This document shows positions 1-8,739 of a DNA stretch of 64,000 bases, piece after piece. Source of the DNA: GCA-2731375 sp964631725 (GTDB taxonomy: Bacteria; Pseudomonadota; Alphaproteobacteria; GCA-2731375); assembly GCA_964631725.1 (NCBI GenBank), contig CAZVYX010000022.1, forward strand, positions 1 to 64,000, written 5' to 3'. How positions within the stretch are numbered: position 1 is the stretch's first letter; each line of letters opens with the position of its first letter. The translations under genes were made by a program, and so were the position numbers. The notes below the pieces were generated by a model. It made no database searches. It was not told the DNA's origin and worked only from the letters and a program-made list of their open reading frames with translations.

Positions 1-278
1 TGATGGACAGCAAGGACACCAACTGGGGCTTCAACGCCCAGACCGAGAAGTATGTCGATCTGGTCAAGGACGGTATTGTCGATCCGGCCAAGGTGGTGCG
101 TACCGCCTTGCAGGACGCGGCCTCCGTCGCCGGTCTGTTGATCACGACCGAAGCCATGGTTGCCGACAAGCCGGCCAAGAAGGGCGCCGGTGGTGCCCCC
201 GCCATGCCCGACATGGGTGGCATGGGCGGAATGGGCGGCATGGGTGGTATGGGCGGCATGGGCGACATGGGCTTTTAA
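1..278 (+). CDS. groL: Chaperonin GroEL, C-terminal fragment (gene enters from the left edge)
   Basis: Only the last ~92 codons are in the window. They encode the end of the equatorial domain, with the family phrase NWGFNAQTEKYVDLVKDGI, then DPAKVVRTALQDAASVAGLL and TTEAMVADKP. The protein ends in an acidic, glycine/methionine-rich GGM tail (residues of the form MGGMGG repeated), the hallmark of bacterial GroEL. GroEL is the 14-mer cytosolic folding chamber that works with GroES and ATP. A strong intrinsic terminator follows 35 bases after the stop, so groL closes its operon; groES is presumably upstream, outside the window. Confidence 0.97.
   Translation, partial: MDSKDTNWGFNAQTEKYVDLVKDGIVDPAKVVRTALQDAASVAGLLITTEAMVADKPAKKGAGGAPAMPDMGGMGGMGGMGGMGGMGDMGF
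213..272 (+). repeat. GGM-tail coding repeat of groL
   Basis: Imperfect tandem copies of a 9-base unit (ATG GGY GGN) encode the Met-Gly-Gly tail of GroEL. The tail is a normal feature of the family: it lines the cavity floor. The DNA repeat is only its coding consequence. Confidence 0.85.
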
Positions 279-312
279 GCCACGCGCCGATACGTTCAAA
301 AGCCGACAGATT

Positions 313-352
313 TCGGGGGCCGTGCCAACTGGTGCGGCCCCCGATTTTTTTT
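313..352 (+). terminator. Intrinsic terminator of groL
   Basis: A perfect 10-bp GC-rich stem (TCGGGGGCCG at 313-322 pairing with CGGCCCCCGA at 335-344) with a 12-base loop is followed directly by eight T residues (345-352). This is a textbook rho-independent terminator for plus-strand transcription. It also separates groL from the convergent cyclase gene, whose stop is at 356. Confidence 0.93.
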
Positions 353-355
353 GCC

Positions 356-2092
356 TCAGGCCGGTGCCTTGACGCGGACCCGGTCGCGGCGCCGGTGCGG
401 CACGCTGATGGTGCCGTCCGGCTGGGGCAGGTCACGGGCATCGGGGACAAGGTGCACGGCCATGGTTCCGGCTCGGCCCCGCACCTCGACCTCCCGGACC
501 TCAAGGGCGGAAAGGTCGGCGCCGGCGCGTTCGGACACGACGGAGGAGATCACCGCCTGCACCGAGAATTCCTTGGTCATGGCTTCCAGGCGGGAGGCGG
601 TATTGACCGTATCGCCGATCGCCGTGACCGTTGTCGCCGCGCCGTAGCCCATTTCGCCGACAATGGCCGGGCCGGCGTGGATGCCGATGCCCATGCGCAG
701 GGGTTCGTCCAGATCGTGGCGCAGTTGATGGTTCAGATGCTCCAGCGCCCGGGCCATGCCCGCCGCCGCCGCCAGGGCCTGGCGGCAGCCGGTTTCGAGA
801 TCGGAATCGACGCCGAACAAGGCCATGACGCCATCGCCGATGAATTTGTCCAGATGGCCGCCCGCGGCCTCCACCGCCTGGCCCATGCCGCGGAAATACT
901 GGTTCAGCGCGAAGACCACGTCGTAAGGCAGCTTGCTTTCGGAAAACTGCGTGAAGGACCGCAGGTCGGCGAACAGCACCGCGATTTCACGCTCGCTGCC
1001 CTGCAGATAAGTCGGCCGGGAAAGGCCGCCCTGCACGCCGGTGGCGGGCGGCAGCAGCGGTACCACGGACAAATCCGCGACGGGCCGCAACTGGCAGGCC
1101 AGACGCACATTCTCCGGCGCGCCGACGCGGCTCAACACTTTCACCTCATCCTCGCCGGCGTCCGGTTGCCCGTCGGCGCCTTCCGAAATGCGGACCCGGC
1201 AGGTCGAACAGCGCCCCCGTCCGCCGCAGATCGAGGCATGGGCAATGCCAAGCAGGCGGGAGGCATCCAGCACGCTCAACCCCGGCTCCACCGCCACGTC
1301 ATGGCCGTCGGGGTAGGAAATGGTAATTTGCTTGCGCTGCTGGGCCCGCAGATGCCGCAACCAGCGGCCCAGCAACAGCGACAGCAGAACCACGCCGGCG
1401 CCAATCATGAAATTTTCACCGGTGCCGAAAGCGAAGGCCTTCAACTCTTCGACCGGAACACTGAACTTGAAGGAGGCGATGGCCGCATTCATCCAGGCCT
1501 TGTCCTGGGCCCACAGGGCAATCTGCTTACCGGTGCCGACGAAACCCGACAACGCGAAAGCCGGCAACAGAATAGCCATGGCCAACAGCCAGATACGGGC
1601 CGGGCCGTACCAGGGTTTCAACCGCAGCCATAGGTGCAGGCCAATACAGCCATGGCCCCAAATGACCAGCACGGCCAAGGCAGCTAGCCAGCCATACAGC
1701 GGTTCGAACACCCATATGCTCAAGATTTCATAGAGATAGCTGTCGTTGACACCGAAAAATTCATGCACGCCACGTGTTGCCAGGACGTGTATCGGCAGTA
1801 GAAAAGGGATGCAAAGGGCGAGGACGACTTGAACAATTTCAGTCCGCGACATGCGCAATGTACGGCGCTGCCAGATTGCCAGCAGGGAGGCACAGACGTG
1901 TATCAGCATGGCACCGTAGAGCAGTATGGTCGCCGGCCAATTACGCCATAGCGCCGTGAAGACCTCGCGCCCGGCCTCCAGGGCGCTGAGGGATATATTG
2001 CCCAGGGCATGATTGATGAAATGCGTGGTGACAAAGACGAACAGCACCAGCCCGCTACCCAGTCTCAGTTTTCGGCCCAAACCTTTCCCCAT
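356..2092 (-). CDS. Membrane adenylate/guanylate cyclase with 2Fe-2S ferredoxin domain
   Basis: Predicted inner-membrane class III nucleotide cyclase of 578 residues with a redox module. Residues ~10-245 form several hydrophobic helices with scattered His residues (H24, H28, H65, H102, H110, H147, H153), reminiscent of cytochrome b/SdhC-like bundles. Residues ~255-345 are a plant-type ferredoxin domain with cysteines C289, C295, C298 and C333 (C-x5-C-x2-C pattern). Residues ~368-550 are the cyclase domain, with metal-binding Asp in FADLRSF (D376) and DKFIGDGVMALFG (D420). I chose the ATG at 2092, which lies 20 bases after the polA stop with a G-rich stretch before it; an in-frame start at 2131 would overlap polA. 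Whether it makes cAMP or cGMP cannot be read from sequence. Redox or heme control is inference. Confidence 0.88.
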   Translation of the reverse strand: MGKGLGRKLRLGSGLVLFVFVTTHFINHALGNISLSALEAGREVFTALWRNWPATILLYGAMLIHVCASLLAIWQRRTLRMSRTEIVQVVLALCIPFLLPIHVLATRGVHEFFGVNDSYLYEILSIWVFEPLYGWLAALAVLVIWGHGCIGLHLWLRLKPWYGPARIWLLAMAILLPAFALSGFVGTGKQIALWAQDKAWMNAAIASFKFSVPVEELKAFAFGTGENFMIGAGVVLLSLLLGRWLRHLRAQQRKQITISYPDGHDVAVEPGLSVLDASRLLGIAHASICGGRGRCSTCRVRISEGADGQPDAGEDEVKVLSRVGAPENVRLACQLRPVADLSVVPLLPPATGVQGGLSRPTYLQGSEREIAVLFADLRSFTQFSESKLPYDVVFALNQYFRGMGQAVEAAGGHLDKFIGDGVMALFGVDSDLETGCRQALAAAAGMARALEHLNHQLRHDLDEPLRMGIGIHAGPAIVGEMGYGAATTVTAIGDTVNTASRLEAMTKEFSVQAVISSVVSERAGADLSALEVREVEVRGRAGTMAVHLVPDARDLPQPDGTISVPHRRRDRVRVKAPA

Positions 2093-2112
2093 GTTCCCCC
2101 GCGATAACGGCT

Positions 2113-4950
2113 CTAATGCGCCTCGGCCCAACTGTCGCCAACGCCGGCATCCACGGTCAGCGGCACGGACAGATGCGCCGCTCCCTCCATGATCCGTTTC
2201 GCCACCGCGACGGTCTCCTCAATCTGTTCTTCCGGTACTTCGAAGATCAACTCATCATGCACCTGCAACAACATTTTTGCGTCCAGCCTGGCCTTGGCCA
2301 GGGCGTCGGGCATGGCCACCATGGCGCGGCGGATTACGTCCGCCGCCGAACCCTGGATCGGTGCGTTGATGGCGGCCCGTTCGTGAAAGCCGCGCCGGGC
2401 GCCGTTCTTGTCATTGATGCCCGGCATATGCACCCGGCGGCCATGGATGGTTTCCACATAGCCCAGCTCCCGGCAGCTTTCCTTGGTCTTTTCCATATAG
2501 TCGCGGATGCCGGGATAACGTTCGAAATAGGCGTTGATATAGTCCTGCGCCTCGCCCCGTTCGATGCCCAGATTGTTGGCCAGGCCAAAGGCGGAAATGC
2601 CATAGATGATGCCGAAATTGATTGCCTTGGCGCGGCGCCGGATCATCGGGTCCATGTCTTCGATCGGCAAATCGAACACCTGCGCCGCCGTCATGGCGTG
2701 AATGTCCAGGCCGTCGTGAAAGGCCTGCCGCAAGGCCGTGATATCGGCGATATGGGCCAGGATGCGCAATTCGATCTGGGAATAGTCCGCGCTCAACAGT
2801 TTATGTCCCGGCGCGGCGATAAAGGCCTTGCGGATGCGGCGGCCTTCCTCTGTCCGGACGGGAATGTTCTGCAGGTTCGGATCGGTCGAGGCCAGGCGCC
2901 CGGTCGATGTCGCCGCCATGGCGTAAGAGGTATGGACCCGGCCCGTGACGCCATTGATCTGGTTTTGCAGGGCGTCCGTATAGGTGCTTTTCAGTTTCGC
3001 CAACTGGCGGTATTCCAAAACCCGGACCGGCAGATCATGGCCTTGCGCGGCCAATCCCTCCAGGACATCGGCGCCGGTGCCATAGGCCCCGGTCTTGGTT
3101 TTCTTGCCGCCGGGAATGGACATCTTTTCGAACAGAATCTCGCCAAGCTGTTTCGGTGAATTGACGTTGAAGCTCTCGCCCGCCAGTTCGTGGATCTGCC
3201 CCTCCAAGGTACCGATGCGGCCGGCGAAGTCGGCGGACAGGCGCGCCAGTTCGGCCCGGTCCACGAGAATGCCGGCCTGTTCCATATCCACCAGGACCGG
3301 CACCAACGGCCGCTCCAGGGTCTCGTATACGGTGGTCTTGCGCGTCGCCTGCAATTGCGGTTTCAGGTACTGGTACAGGCGCAGGGTCAGGTCCGCGTCC
3401 TCGGCCGCATACGCCGTTGCCTTGTCCAGGGGCACCTGATCGAAGGTGATCATCGCCTTGCCGCTGCCCGCAACTTCCTTGAAGGGGATTGGCGCAATAT
3501 CCAGATGCAGTTGCGATAGCGCATCCATGCCGTGGCCGTGCAGGCCGCCCTCGGTCACATAGGACAGCAGCATGGTGTCATCGAACGGCGTGATCTCAAC
3601 ATCATAGCGGCGCAGCACCAGCATGTCGTATTTCAGATTCTGCCCCACCTTCAGAACCGAAGGATCCGCCATCAGCGGGCGCAACAGATCCAGCGCCTGA
3701 TCCAGGGGAATTTGCGCCGGCGCTGTCTCGGCCGCACCGCCCAGGTCCAGCTCCCCCTCCGGTACCGGGCCCTTGTGGCCCAGGGGAATGTAACAGGCCC
3801 GGCCCGGCGTTATCGACAACGAGACACCGACCAGATCCGCCGCCATGGCATCCAGCGAGGTGGTTTCCGTATCCACCGCCACGACGCCGGCGGCGCGGGC
3901 CCGATCGATCCATGGCTGCAATTCCGCCAGGCTTTGGACGCATTGATATTCGGGCTCTGACGCGGTTTCCGCCTGTGCCGGTGTTTCGACGGCGGGCACC
4001 TCACCGCCCAGGCGCTGGGCAATGCGCCCCGCCAGGCGTTCCAGGCCCATCTCGGCCATGAATCCCAGCAGCACCTCGGTCTCCGGCTCGCGCAGGCCCA
4101 ACTGCTCCAGCGTCAACTCCACCGGCACATCATCCTTCAGGGTCACGAGTTGCCGGCTGACCCGCGCCAGTTCCGCATGTTCGATCAGGCTCTGCCGCCG
4201 TTTCGGCTGTTTGATTTCCCCGGCCCGGTCCAACACGCCGTCCAGGTCGCCATATTCATTGATCAACAGGGCGGCGGTTTTGACGCCGATGCCCGGCACG
4301 CCGGGAACGTTATCGGTGGCATCGCCGCAAAGCGCCTGGACATCAATGACCCGTTCGGGCCCGACGCCGAATTTTTCCTGCACCTGATCCGGTCCGATCC
4401 GGCGCTGCTTCATGGGGTCGTGCATGACGACACCGCCGCCGACCAGTTGCATCAGGTCCTTGTCGGAACTGACGATGGTGACCTGCATGCCGGCCTCCCT
4501 GGCCTGGCGGGCATAGGTGGCGATAATGTCGTCGGCCTCGAAACCGGGCATTTCGATTGTGGCCAGGTTGAAGGCCTCGCTGGCCCGTTTGACCAGTGGG
4601 AATTGCGGCCGCAAATCCTCCGGCGGCGGCGGCCGATGGGCCTTGTATTCGGGATAGATGTCGTTGCGGAAGGTCTTGCGCGCGGCATCGAATATGACCG
4701 CGAAGTAATCAACCTCGCCGTCATCGCGGACATCATCAACCAGCTTCGACAGCATGTTGCAAAAACCCGAGACGGCACCGATCGGCAGGCCGTCGGTCTT
4801 CCGCGTCAGGGGCGGCAGGGCATGATAGGCGCGGAAAATGTAGGCCGAGCCGTCGACCAGATACAAATGACCTGCACCATCCCTGGAAATCGCGGCACCG
4901 CTGCCGGCGCCGGTTTCGGCAATATCGCTGTCGGCTTTCTGTTCGCTCAT
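2113..4950 (-). CDS. polA: DNA polymerase I
   Basis: Full-length PolA of about 945 residues, the usual size. It fills gaps and removes RNA primers in replication and repair. The N-terminal 5' nuclease begins with HLYLVDGSAYIFRAYHALPP. A 3'-5' exonuclease domain with intact DTETTSLD lies near residue 358. The polymerase domain carries TGRLASTDPNLQNIPVR, the palm motif DYSQIELRIL (~residue 722) and VHDEL (~898). All three activities therefore look intact. I chose the ATG at 4950 (MSEQKAD); no clear Shine-Dalgarno precedes it, and an upstream in-frame start at 5079 would add 43 unrelated residues. The cyclase gene follows 20 bases downstream. Confidence 0.96.
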   Translation of the reverse strand: MSEQKADSDIAETGAGSGAAISRDGAGHLYLVDGSAYIFRAYHALPPLTRKTDGLPIGAVSGFCNMLSKLVDDVRDDGEVDYFAVIFDAARKTFRNDIYPEYKAHRPPPPEDLRPQFPLVKRASEAFNLATIEMPGFEADDIIATYARQAREAGMQVTIVSSDKDLMQLVGGGVVMHDPMKQRRIGPDQVQEKFGVGPERVIDVQALCGDATDNVPGVPGIGVKTAALLINEYGDLDGVLDRAGEIKQPKRRQSLIEHAELARVSRQLVTLKDDVPVELTLEQLGLREPETEVLLGFMAEMGLERLAGRIAQRLGGEVPAVETPAQAETASEPEYQCVQSLAELQPWIDRARAAGVVAVDTETTSLDAMAADLVGVSLSITPGRACYIPLGHKGPVPEGELDLGGAAETAPAQIPLDQALDLLRPLMADPSVLKVGQNLKYDMLVLRRYDVEITPFDDTMLLSYVTEGGLHGHGMDALSQLHLDIAPIPFKEVAGSGKAMITFDQVPLDKATAYAAEDADLTLRLYQYLKPQLQATRKTTVYETLERPLVPVLVDMEQAGILVDRAELARLSADFAGRIGTLEGQIHELAGESFNVNSPKQLGEILFEKMSIPGGKKTKTGAYGTGADVLEGLAAQGHDLPVRVLEYRQLAKLKSTYTDALQNQINGVTGRVHTSYAMAATSTGRLASTDPNLQNIPVRTEEGRRIRKAFIAAPGHKLLSADYSQIELRILAHIADITALRQAFHDGLDIHAMTAAQVFDLPIEDMDPMIRRRAKAINFGIIYGISAFGLANNLGIERGEAQDYINAYFERYPGIRDYMEKTKESCRELGYVETIHGRRVHMPGINDKNGARRGFHERAAINAPIQGSAADVIRRAMVAMPDALAKARLDAKMLLQVHDELIFEVPEEQIEETVAVAKRIMEGAAHLSVPLTVDAGVGDSWAEAH

Positions 4951-5305
4951 GGTGCTACTATGCCACGATGCGGGCCAAGGTGGAACGACGTCGATGGGCT
5001 GGAAATGAAAACATTTGTCATACCCGTGGCAGGATATGCTGACCAAAAGCGTATTCCGAAATGCAATAAAAACTGCCAAAAAGACACAAAATGGTTACAA
5101 AGTAATCCTTTATTAATGAAATACTACTAGATTGCGAATTGTTCGATGCGTACCAGGCGAACAAAACTGCACCGGCCGTATCCGTCCTGGCTGGTGCGGC
5201 TGGGCCGGATCCCCTCCTCCTCCGGCACAGCCCTAGATGGGCGTCATGGTGACGAGCCATGGCGCCCTTTAGGCTTTTCAAAGCCTGCGAATTGAATTCA
5301 TCACA
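4951..5305. other. Intergenic region upstream of polA
   Basis: This 355-base stretch has no convincing gene. The part next to polA (about 5010-5130) is clearly more AT-rich than its surroundings and probably holds the polA promoter, though no hexamer pair stands out. The distal part (5155-5285) is GC-rich, with short inverted repeats (CCGGCC/GGCCGG and AGGCTT/AAGCCT). A minus-strand frame at 5018-5281 has no recognisable protein features. Confidence 0.5.
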
Positions 5306-6061
5306 TTACGAATATTCGATGCTCAGGCCGTCGTATCCCGGCTCCACCCCCGAAGGCAATTCCTCGCAAAGGGTTTGATAGTCCATATCCCAGGTCATAT
5401 GGGTCAGGATCGCGCGTTTTGGCCGCAACCGGTCGATCCATTCCAGGGTGCGCGCCAAATGCGTGTGTGTTGGATGCGGCTTGGGGCGCAGGGCATCGAC
5501 AATCCAGATATCCAGATCCTGCAGTAGTTCGAACGAAGCCTCTGGCAGATCGCTCAAATCCGTGGAATAGGCCATGGCGCCGAAACGGAAGCCCAGGCTT
5601 TCCATGGATCCGTGGATTTGCCGAAACGGAACAATGTCAATGTCACCAAGGCTAAACGGCCCATCGATCACATGCGCGGTGGCGATGGCCGGATAGTTCC
5701 GTGCGGTGGCGAAAATATAGCTAAATCGCTGTTGCAGGCTGGTGATCGTATCCTTATCGCCATAAATGGGCATCCGTTCACCCCGCAACAGGGTGAAGCC
5801 GCGCAGATCGTCAATGCCGTTGACATGATCCGCATGGTCGTGGGTGTACAGGGCGGCATCAAGATGCCGCAGGTCGGCATCAAGACATTGTTCGCGCATA
5901 TCCGGCGTTGTGTCGACGATCAGGCTGGTGCTGTCGCTTTGCACCAGGATTGAGGACCGGCGGCGGCGATTCCTAGGTTCGGACGGGTCACAGACGCCCC
6001 AGATGTTGCCAATCCGCGGTACGCCGCCAGAGGTGCCGCAGCCCAATACAGTCACACGCAT
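5306..6061 (-). CDS. MBL-fold metallohydrolase, PhnP-like
   Basis: A 251-residue metallo-beta-lactamase-fold hydrolase. It starts MRVTVLGCGTSGGVPRIG, typical of the PhnP/phosphodiesterase-like branch, and carries the di-metal motif HDHADH (in YTHDHADHVNG) with later ligand histidines (HGSMES, LTHMTWD). PhnP itself is a cyclic phosphodiesterase; the substrate here is unknown. In alphaproteobacteria this gene commonly follows tatD and metG, as here, but a 308-base gap separates it from tatD and suggests its own promoter. Confidence 0.9.
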   Translation of the reverse strand: MRVTVLGCGTSGGVPRIGNIWGVCDPSEPRNRRRRSSILVQSDSTSLIVDTTPDMREQCLDADLRHLDAALYTHDHADHVNGIDDLRGFTLLRGERMPIYGDKDTITSLQQRFSYIFATARNYPAIATAHVIDGPFSLGDIDIVPFRQIHGSMESLGFRFGAMAYSTDLSDLPEASFELLQDLDIWIVDALRPKPHPTHTHLARTLEWIDRLRPKRAILTHMTWDMDYQTLCEELPSGVEPGYDGLSIEYS

Positions 6062-6369
6062 GTCACCGCACCTTGAAGCGGCGATAATCTTGCAGCTGCA
6101 TAGGGTTAATCATTATGGCATATTCCTTATAGGTGCTAAGATATATCAAATAAGATATAAAAGGATATTTGGCGTAGCACTTTTTTGCAAAGTCACATCA
6201 CACTTTACGTGGGTTGGTCGCCGATGCGGCACACGAATTCGACACGGGCCATTCACGTCCAAGCTAATGTTGCTGGGCCGGTACCCCTCCGCATCGATCG
6301 GTACAGCGTTTCTAGGGGCGTCACCGGCGTAATCGTGGCGCGCCATTCTTGTTCCGCATTTGAAATATA
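6062..6369. other. AT-rich intergenic gap between tatD and the MBL hydrolase
   Basis: This 308-base stretch lies in an otherwise tightly packed cluster. The segment 6110-6190 is strongly AT-rich, with repeated GATATA words and a run of T at 6180-6186. I see no protein-coding signal. It probably contains the promoter of the MBL gene; a small RNA or long leader cannot be excluded. Confidence 0.5.
6112..6139 (-). promoter_or_regulatory. Candidate sigma-70-type promoter of the MBL hydrolase
   Basis: Reading the minus strand, TTAGCA (6139-6134) and CATAAT (6117-6112) are separated by 16 bases. They match the -35 and -10 consensus at 4/6 and 5/6 positions, about 50 bases before the start codon at 6061. 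Found by eye in an AT-rich patch, so it is tentative. Confidence 0.35.
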
Positions 6370-7158
6370 TCACTGGATGGGTGTGGCCTTGGTGAACAGC
6401 CGGAAGAAATTGGCGCTCGTTTGATGGGTCATTTCCGCGCTGCTTAAGCCGCGCAACGCGGCCAACTTGTTGGCTGTATGGGCGACGAAGGCGGGTTCGT
6501 TGTCCTTGCCGCGATGGGGAACGGGCGCCAGATAGGGAGCGTCGGTTTCCACCAACAGGCGGTTCAGCGGCGTTTCCGCCGCGACGGCGCGCACTTCCTC
6601 CGCTTTGTTGAAAGTGACGATACCGCTGAACGAAATGTAGAAATCCAGGTCCAAGGCGGCCCGCGCCAGTTCCGGGCCGGAGGAAAAGCAATGCATGACG
6701 CCTGGAAAGGCGCCCTTTTCGTATTCGTCCCTCAGGATCGCGGTCATCTCGGCATCGGCGGCCCGGCTGTGAACGATCAGGGGTAGACCGGTCTGCCGCG
6801 CGGCGGCGATGTGACGGCGAAACAATTCCGCCTGTACGTCGCGGGGGCTTTTGTCGTAGTGGAAATCCAGGCCGGTCTCGCCGATCCCCACCACTTTGTC
6901 ATGGCCCGCCAGTTCGATCAGCCGGGCCGTCTCCAAATCAGCTTCTTGGGCGGCATTGTGGGGATGCAGACCGACCGAGCAATAGACATTTTCGAAGCGT
7001 TCGGCGATGTCCAGAATGCCGGCGAAGTGGTCGACGCGGGTGCAGATCGTCACCATCGCGCCGACGCCGGCTGCCTCGGCCCGGGCCATGACGCCATCCA
7101 GATCCTCCCCCAGGGAGGGAAAATCCAGATGACAATGGCTGTCGACCAGCAGGCTCAA
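6370..7158 (-). CDS. TatD family DNase/hydrolase
   Basis: A 262-residue TatD-type metal-dependent hydrolase (TIM barrel). Visible ligands are the N-terminal VDSHCHLDF, the ETGLDFHYD segment, IVHSRAA, GVMHCFSSG and LVETDAPYLAP. TatD proteins are cytosolic 3'-5' exonucleases or deoxyribonucleases linked to DNA repair. The start is best placed at a TTG (7158) whose bases overlap the metG stop in the string TTGA; GGAGGAGGA lies just upstream and the protein then has the normal family length. An in-frame extension to 7413 would only be out-of-frame metG sequence. Translationally coupled to metG. Confidence 0.92.
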   Translation of the reverse strand: MSLLVDSHCHLDFPSLGEDLDGVMARAEAAGVGAMVTICTRVDHFAGILDIAERFENVYCSVGLHPHNAAQEADLETARLIELAGHDKVVGIGETGLDFHYDKSPRDVQAELFRRHIAAARQTGLPLIVHSRAADAEMTAILRDEYEKGAFPGVMHCFSSGPELARAALDLDFYISFSGIVTFNKAEEVRAVAAETPLNRLLVETDAPYLAPVPHRGKDNEPAFVAHTANKLAALRGLSSAEMTHQTSANFFRLFTKATPIQ

Positions 7159-8711
7159 GCGTCCTCCTCCGGGCCGCTGTAACGGGGAAAGATGCCTTGC
7201 GGCTTGGGCAACGCGGTGCCGGGAAGCAACATCGCCGCCTCGCCCAGGGCGGCGAAGCCGCGCTGGTCCTCCGGGATCGCCAATTGATCCAGCAACCTGG
7301 CCGCGGCATCGGGCACCACGGGCTGGGCCAGAATGGCCAGATGGCGGATAACTTCCGCCAGCACATACAGCACCGTCGCCATGCGCTCCGGGTCGGTCTT
7401 TTTCAAGGCCCATGGCGCCTGGGCATCGACATAGCGGTTGGCCTCGCCGACAATTTCCCAGAGCGCGGCCAGGGCCTGATGAATGGCCTGCTCCGACATC
7501 GACGTGCGCATCTTGTCCAACAACTCGCGGGCCGGGACCAGCAGGGCCGAATCATCGACGGTCAGCAATCCGGGCGTCGGCACCGCCGCCTCGCAGTTCT
7601 TGTTGATCATGGACAGCACGCGCTGGGCCAGATTGCCGAAGTCGTTGGCCAGATCGCTGTTCATGCGGTTGACCATGGCCGTGTGGGAGAAATTGCCGTC
7701 ATTGCCGAACGGCAGCTCGCGCATCATGAAATAGCGCGTCTGATCCAGGCCGTATTTGTCCACCATGTCCTGAGGCGGGATGAAGTTGCCCAGGGATTTC
7801 GACATCTTCTGACCCTCCACGGTCCACCAGCCGTGCGCAAAGATGCGTTCCGGCGGGGCCAGGCCGGCGGACATCAGGAAGGCCGGCCAATAGACCGCGT
7901 GAAAGCGCAGAATATCCTTGCCCACCATATGCACATCCGCCGGCCAGAAGGTCCGGAAATCTTCCGTCTCCGTATCGGGATAACCGACGGCGGTCAGATA
8001 GTTGGTCAGGGCGTCGACCCAGACATACATGATATGGGCATCATCGCCCGGCACCGGCACGCCCCATTTGAATGAGGTGCGCGAGATCGAGAGATCGCGC
8101 AGGCCGCTCTTGACGAAACTGATGACCTCATTGCGCCGGCTTTGCGGCAAAACACGGCCCGGATCTTCATCGTAATAGGCCAGCAGGCGATCCTGCCATT
8201 GCGAGAGGCGGAAAAAATAGCTCGGCTCCTCGACCCATTCGACCGGTGCGCCGAAGGGCGAAAGCTTTTCGCCATCGGGGCCGTCGGACAGCTCATCCTC
8301 GGCGTAATAGGCCTCGTCGCGGACGGAATACCAACCGGCATAACTATCCAGATAGATGTCACCATTGTCCGCCATGGCCCGCCAGATCGCCTGGGAGGCG
8401 ACCGTGTGGCGGTCCTCGGTCGTGCGGATAAAGCCGTCGTTGGAGAAATTCAACAGCGGCGTCAGATCGCGGAAATTCTGGGAAACGCCATCACAGAAAG
8501 CCAAGGGCTCCACGCCCGCCGCCTGGGCCGATTTTTCCACCTTCTGGCCGTGCTCGTCGGTGCCGGTCATGAACATCACATTGCGTCCGTCCAGGCGCAT
8601 GAAGCGGGCGACCACATCACAGGCCAGCGTGGTGTAGGCATGGCCGATGTGGGGTTTGTCATTGACGTAATAAATCGGCGTCGTGATGTAATAGGCTTTG
8701 GCCTCGGCCAT
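7155..8711 (-). CDS. metG: Methionyl-tRNA synthetase
   Basis: Class I aminoacyl-tRNA synthetase of about 518 residues that charges tRNA-Met. The catalytic domain starts YYITTPIYYVNDKPHIGHAYT (HIGH signature) and contains FMTGTDEHGQK, FAHGWWTVEGQKMSKSLGN (KMSKS loop), and an anticodon-binding helical domain with NSDLANDFGNLAQRV. There is no C-terminal EMAP/tRNA-binding domain, the short form usual in alphaproteobacteria. The four-cysteine zinc knuckle seen in the E. coli enzyme is not apparent. I prefer the ATG at 8711, with GGGA ten bases upstream, over the ATG at 8726, which lacks a ribosome-binding site. It follows holB by 28 bases. Confidence 0.95.
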   Translation of the reverse strand: MAEAKAYYITTPIYYVNDKPHIGHAYTTLACDVVARFMRLDGRNVMFMTGTDEHGQKVEKSAQAAGVEPLAFCDGVSQNFRDLTPLLNFSNDGFIRTTEDRHTVASQAIWRAMADNGDIYLDSYAGWYSVRDEAYYAEDELSDGPDGEKLSPFGAPVEWVEEPSYFFRLSQWQDRLLAYYDEDPGRVLPQSRRNEVISFVKSGLRDLSISRTSFKWGVPVPGDDAHIMYVWVDALTNYLTAVGYPDTETEDFRTFWPADVHMVGKDILRFHAVYWPAFLMSAGLAPPERIFAHGWWTVEGQKMSKSLGNFIPPQDMVDKYGLDQTRYFMMRELPFGNDGNFSHTAMVNRMNSDLANDFGNLAQRVLSMINKNCEAAVPTPGLLTVDDSALLVPARELLDKMRTSMSEQAIHQALAALWEIVGEANRYVDAQAPWALKKTDPERMATVLYVLAEVIRHLAILAQPVVPDAAARLLDQLAIPEDQRGFAALGEAAMLLPGTALPKPQGIFPRYSGPEEDA

Positions 8712-8739
8712 TCGCTCGGTTCCCATTCTAATGGCGGTA

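Noticed and set aside
213..272. Short tandem repeats in groL considered as a CRISPR or satellite array
   Set aside because: The units are 9 bases, in frame and encode the known GGM tail; there are no spacers.
332..1633. A 433-codon plus-strand frame opposite the cyclase gene
   Set aside because: It begins inside the groL terminator and has no recognisable domain; the minus-strand cyclase motifs are unmistakable.
5018..5281. An 87-codon minus-strand frame upstream of polA
   Set aside because: No protein family features, no ribosome-binding site, and it spans an abrupt composition change; more likely promoter DNA.
7159..7413. N-terminal extension of TatD into metG
   Set aside because: The extra residues are an alternate frame of metG. 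The TTG at 7158 has a strong ribosome-binding site and starts the conserved domain.
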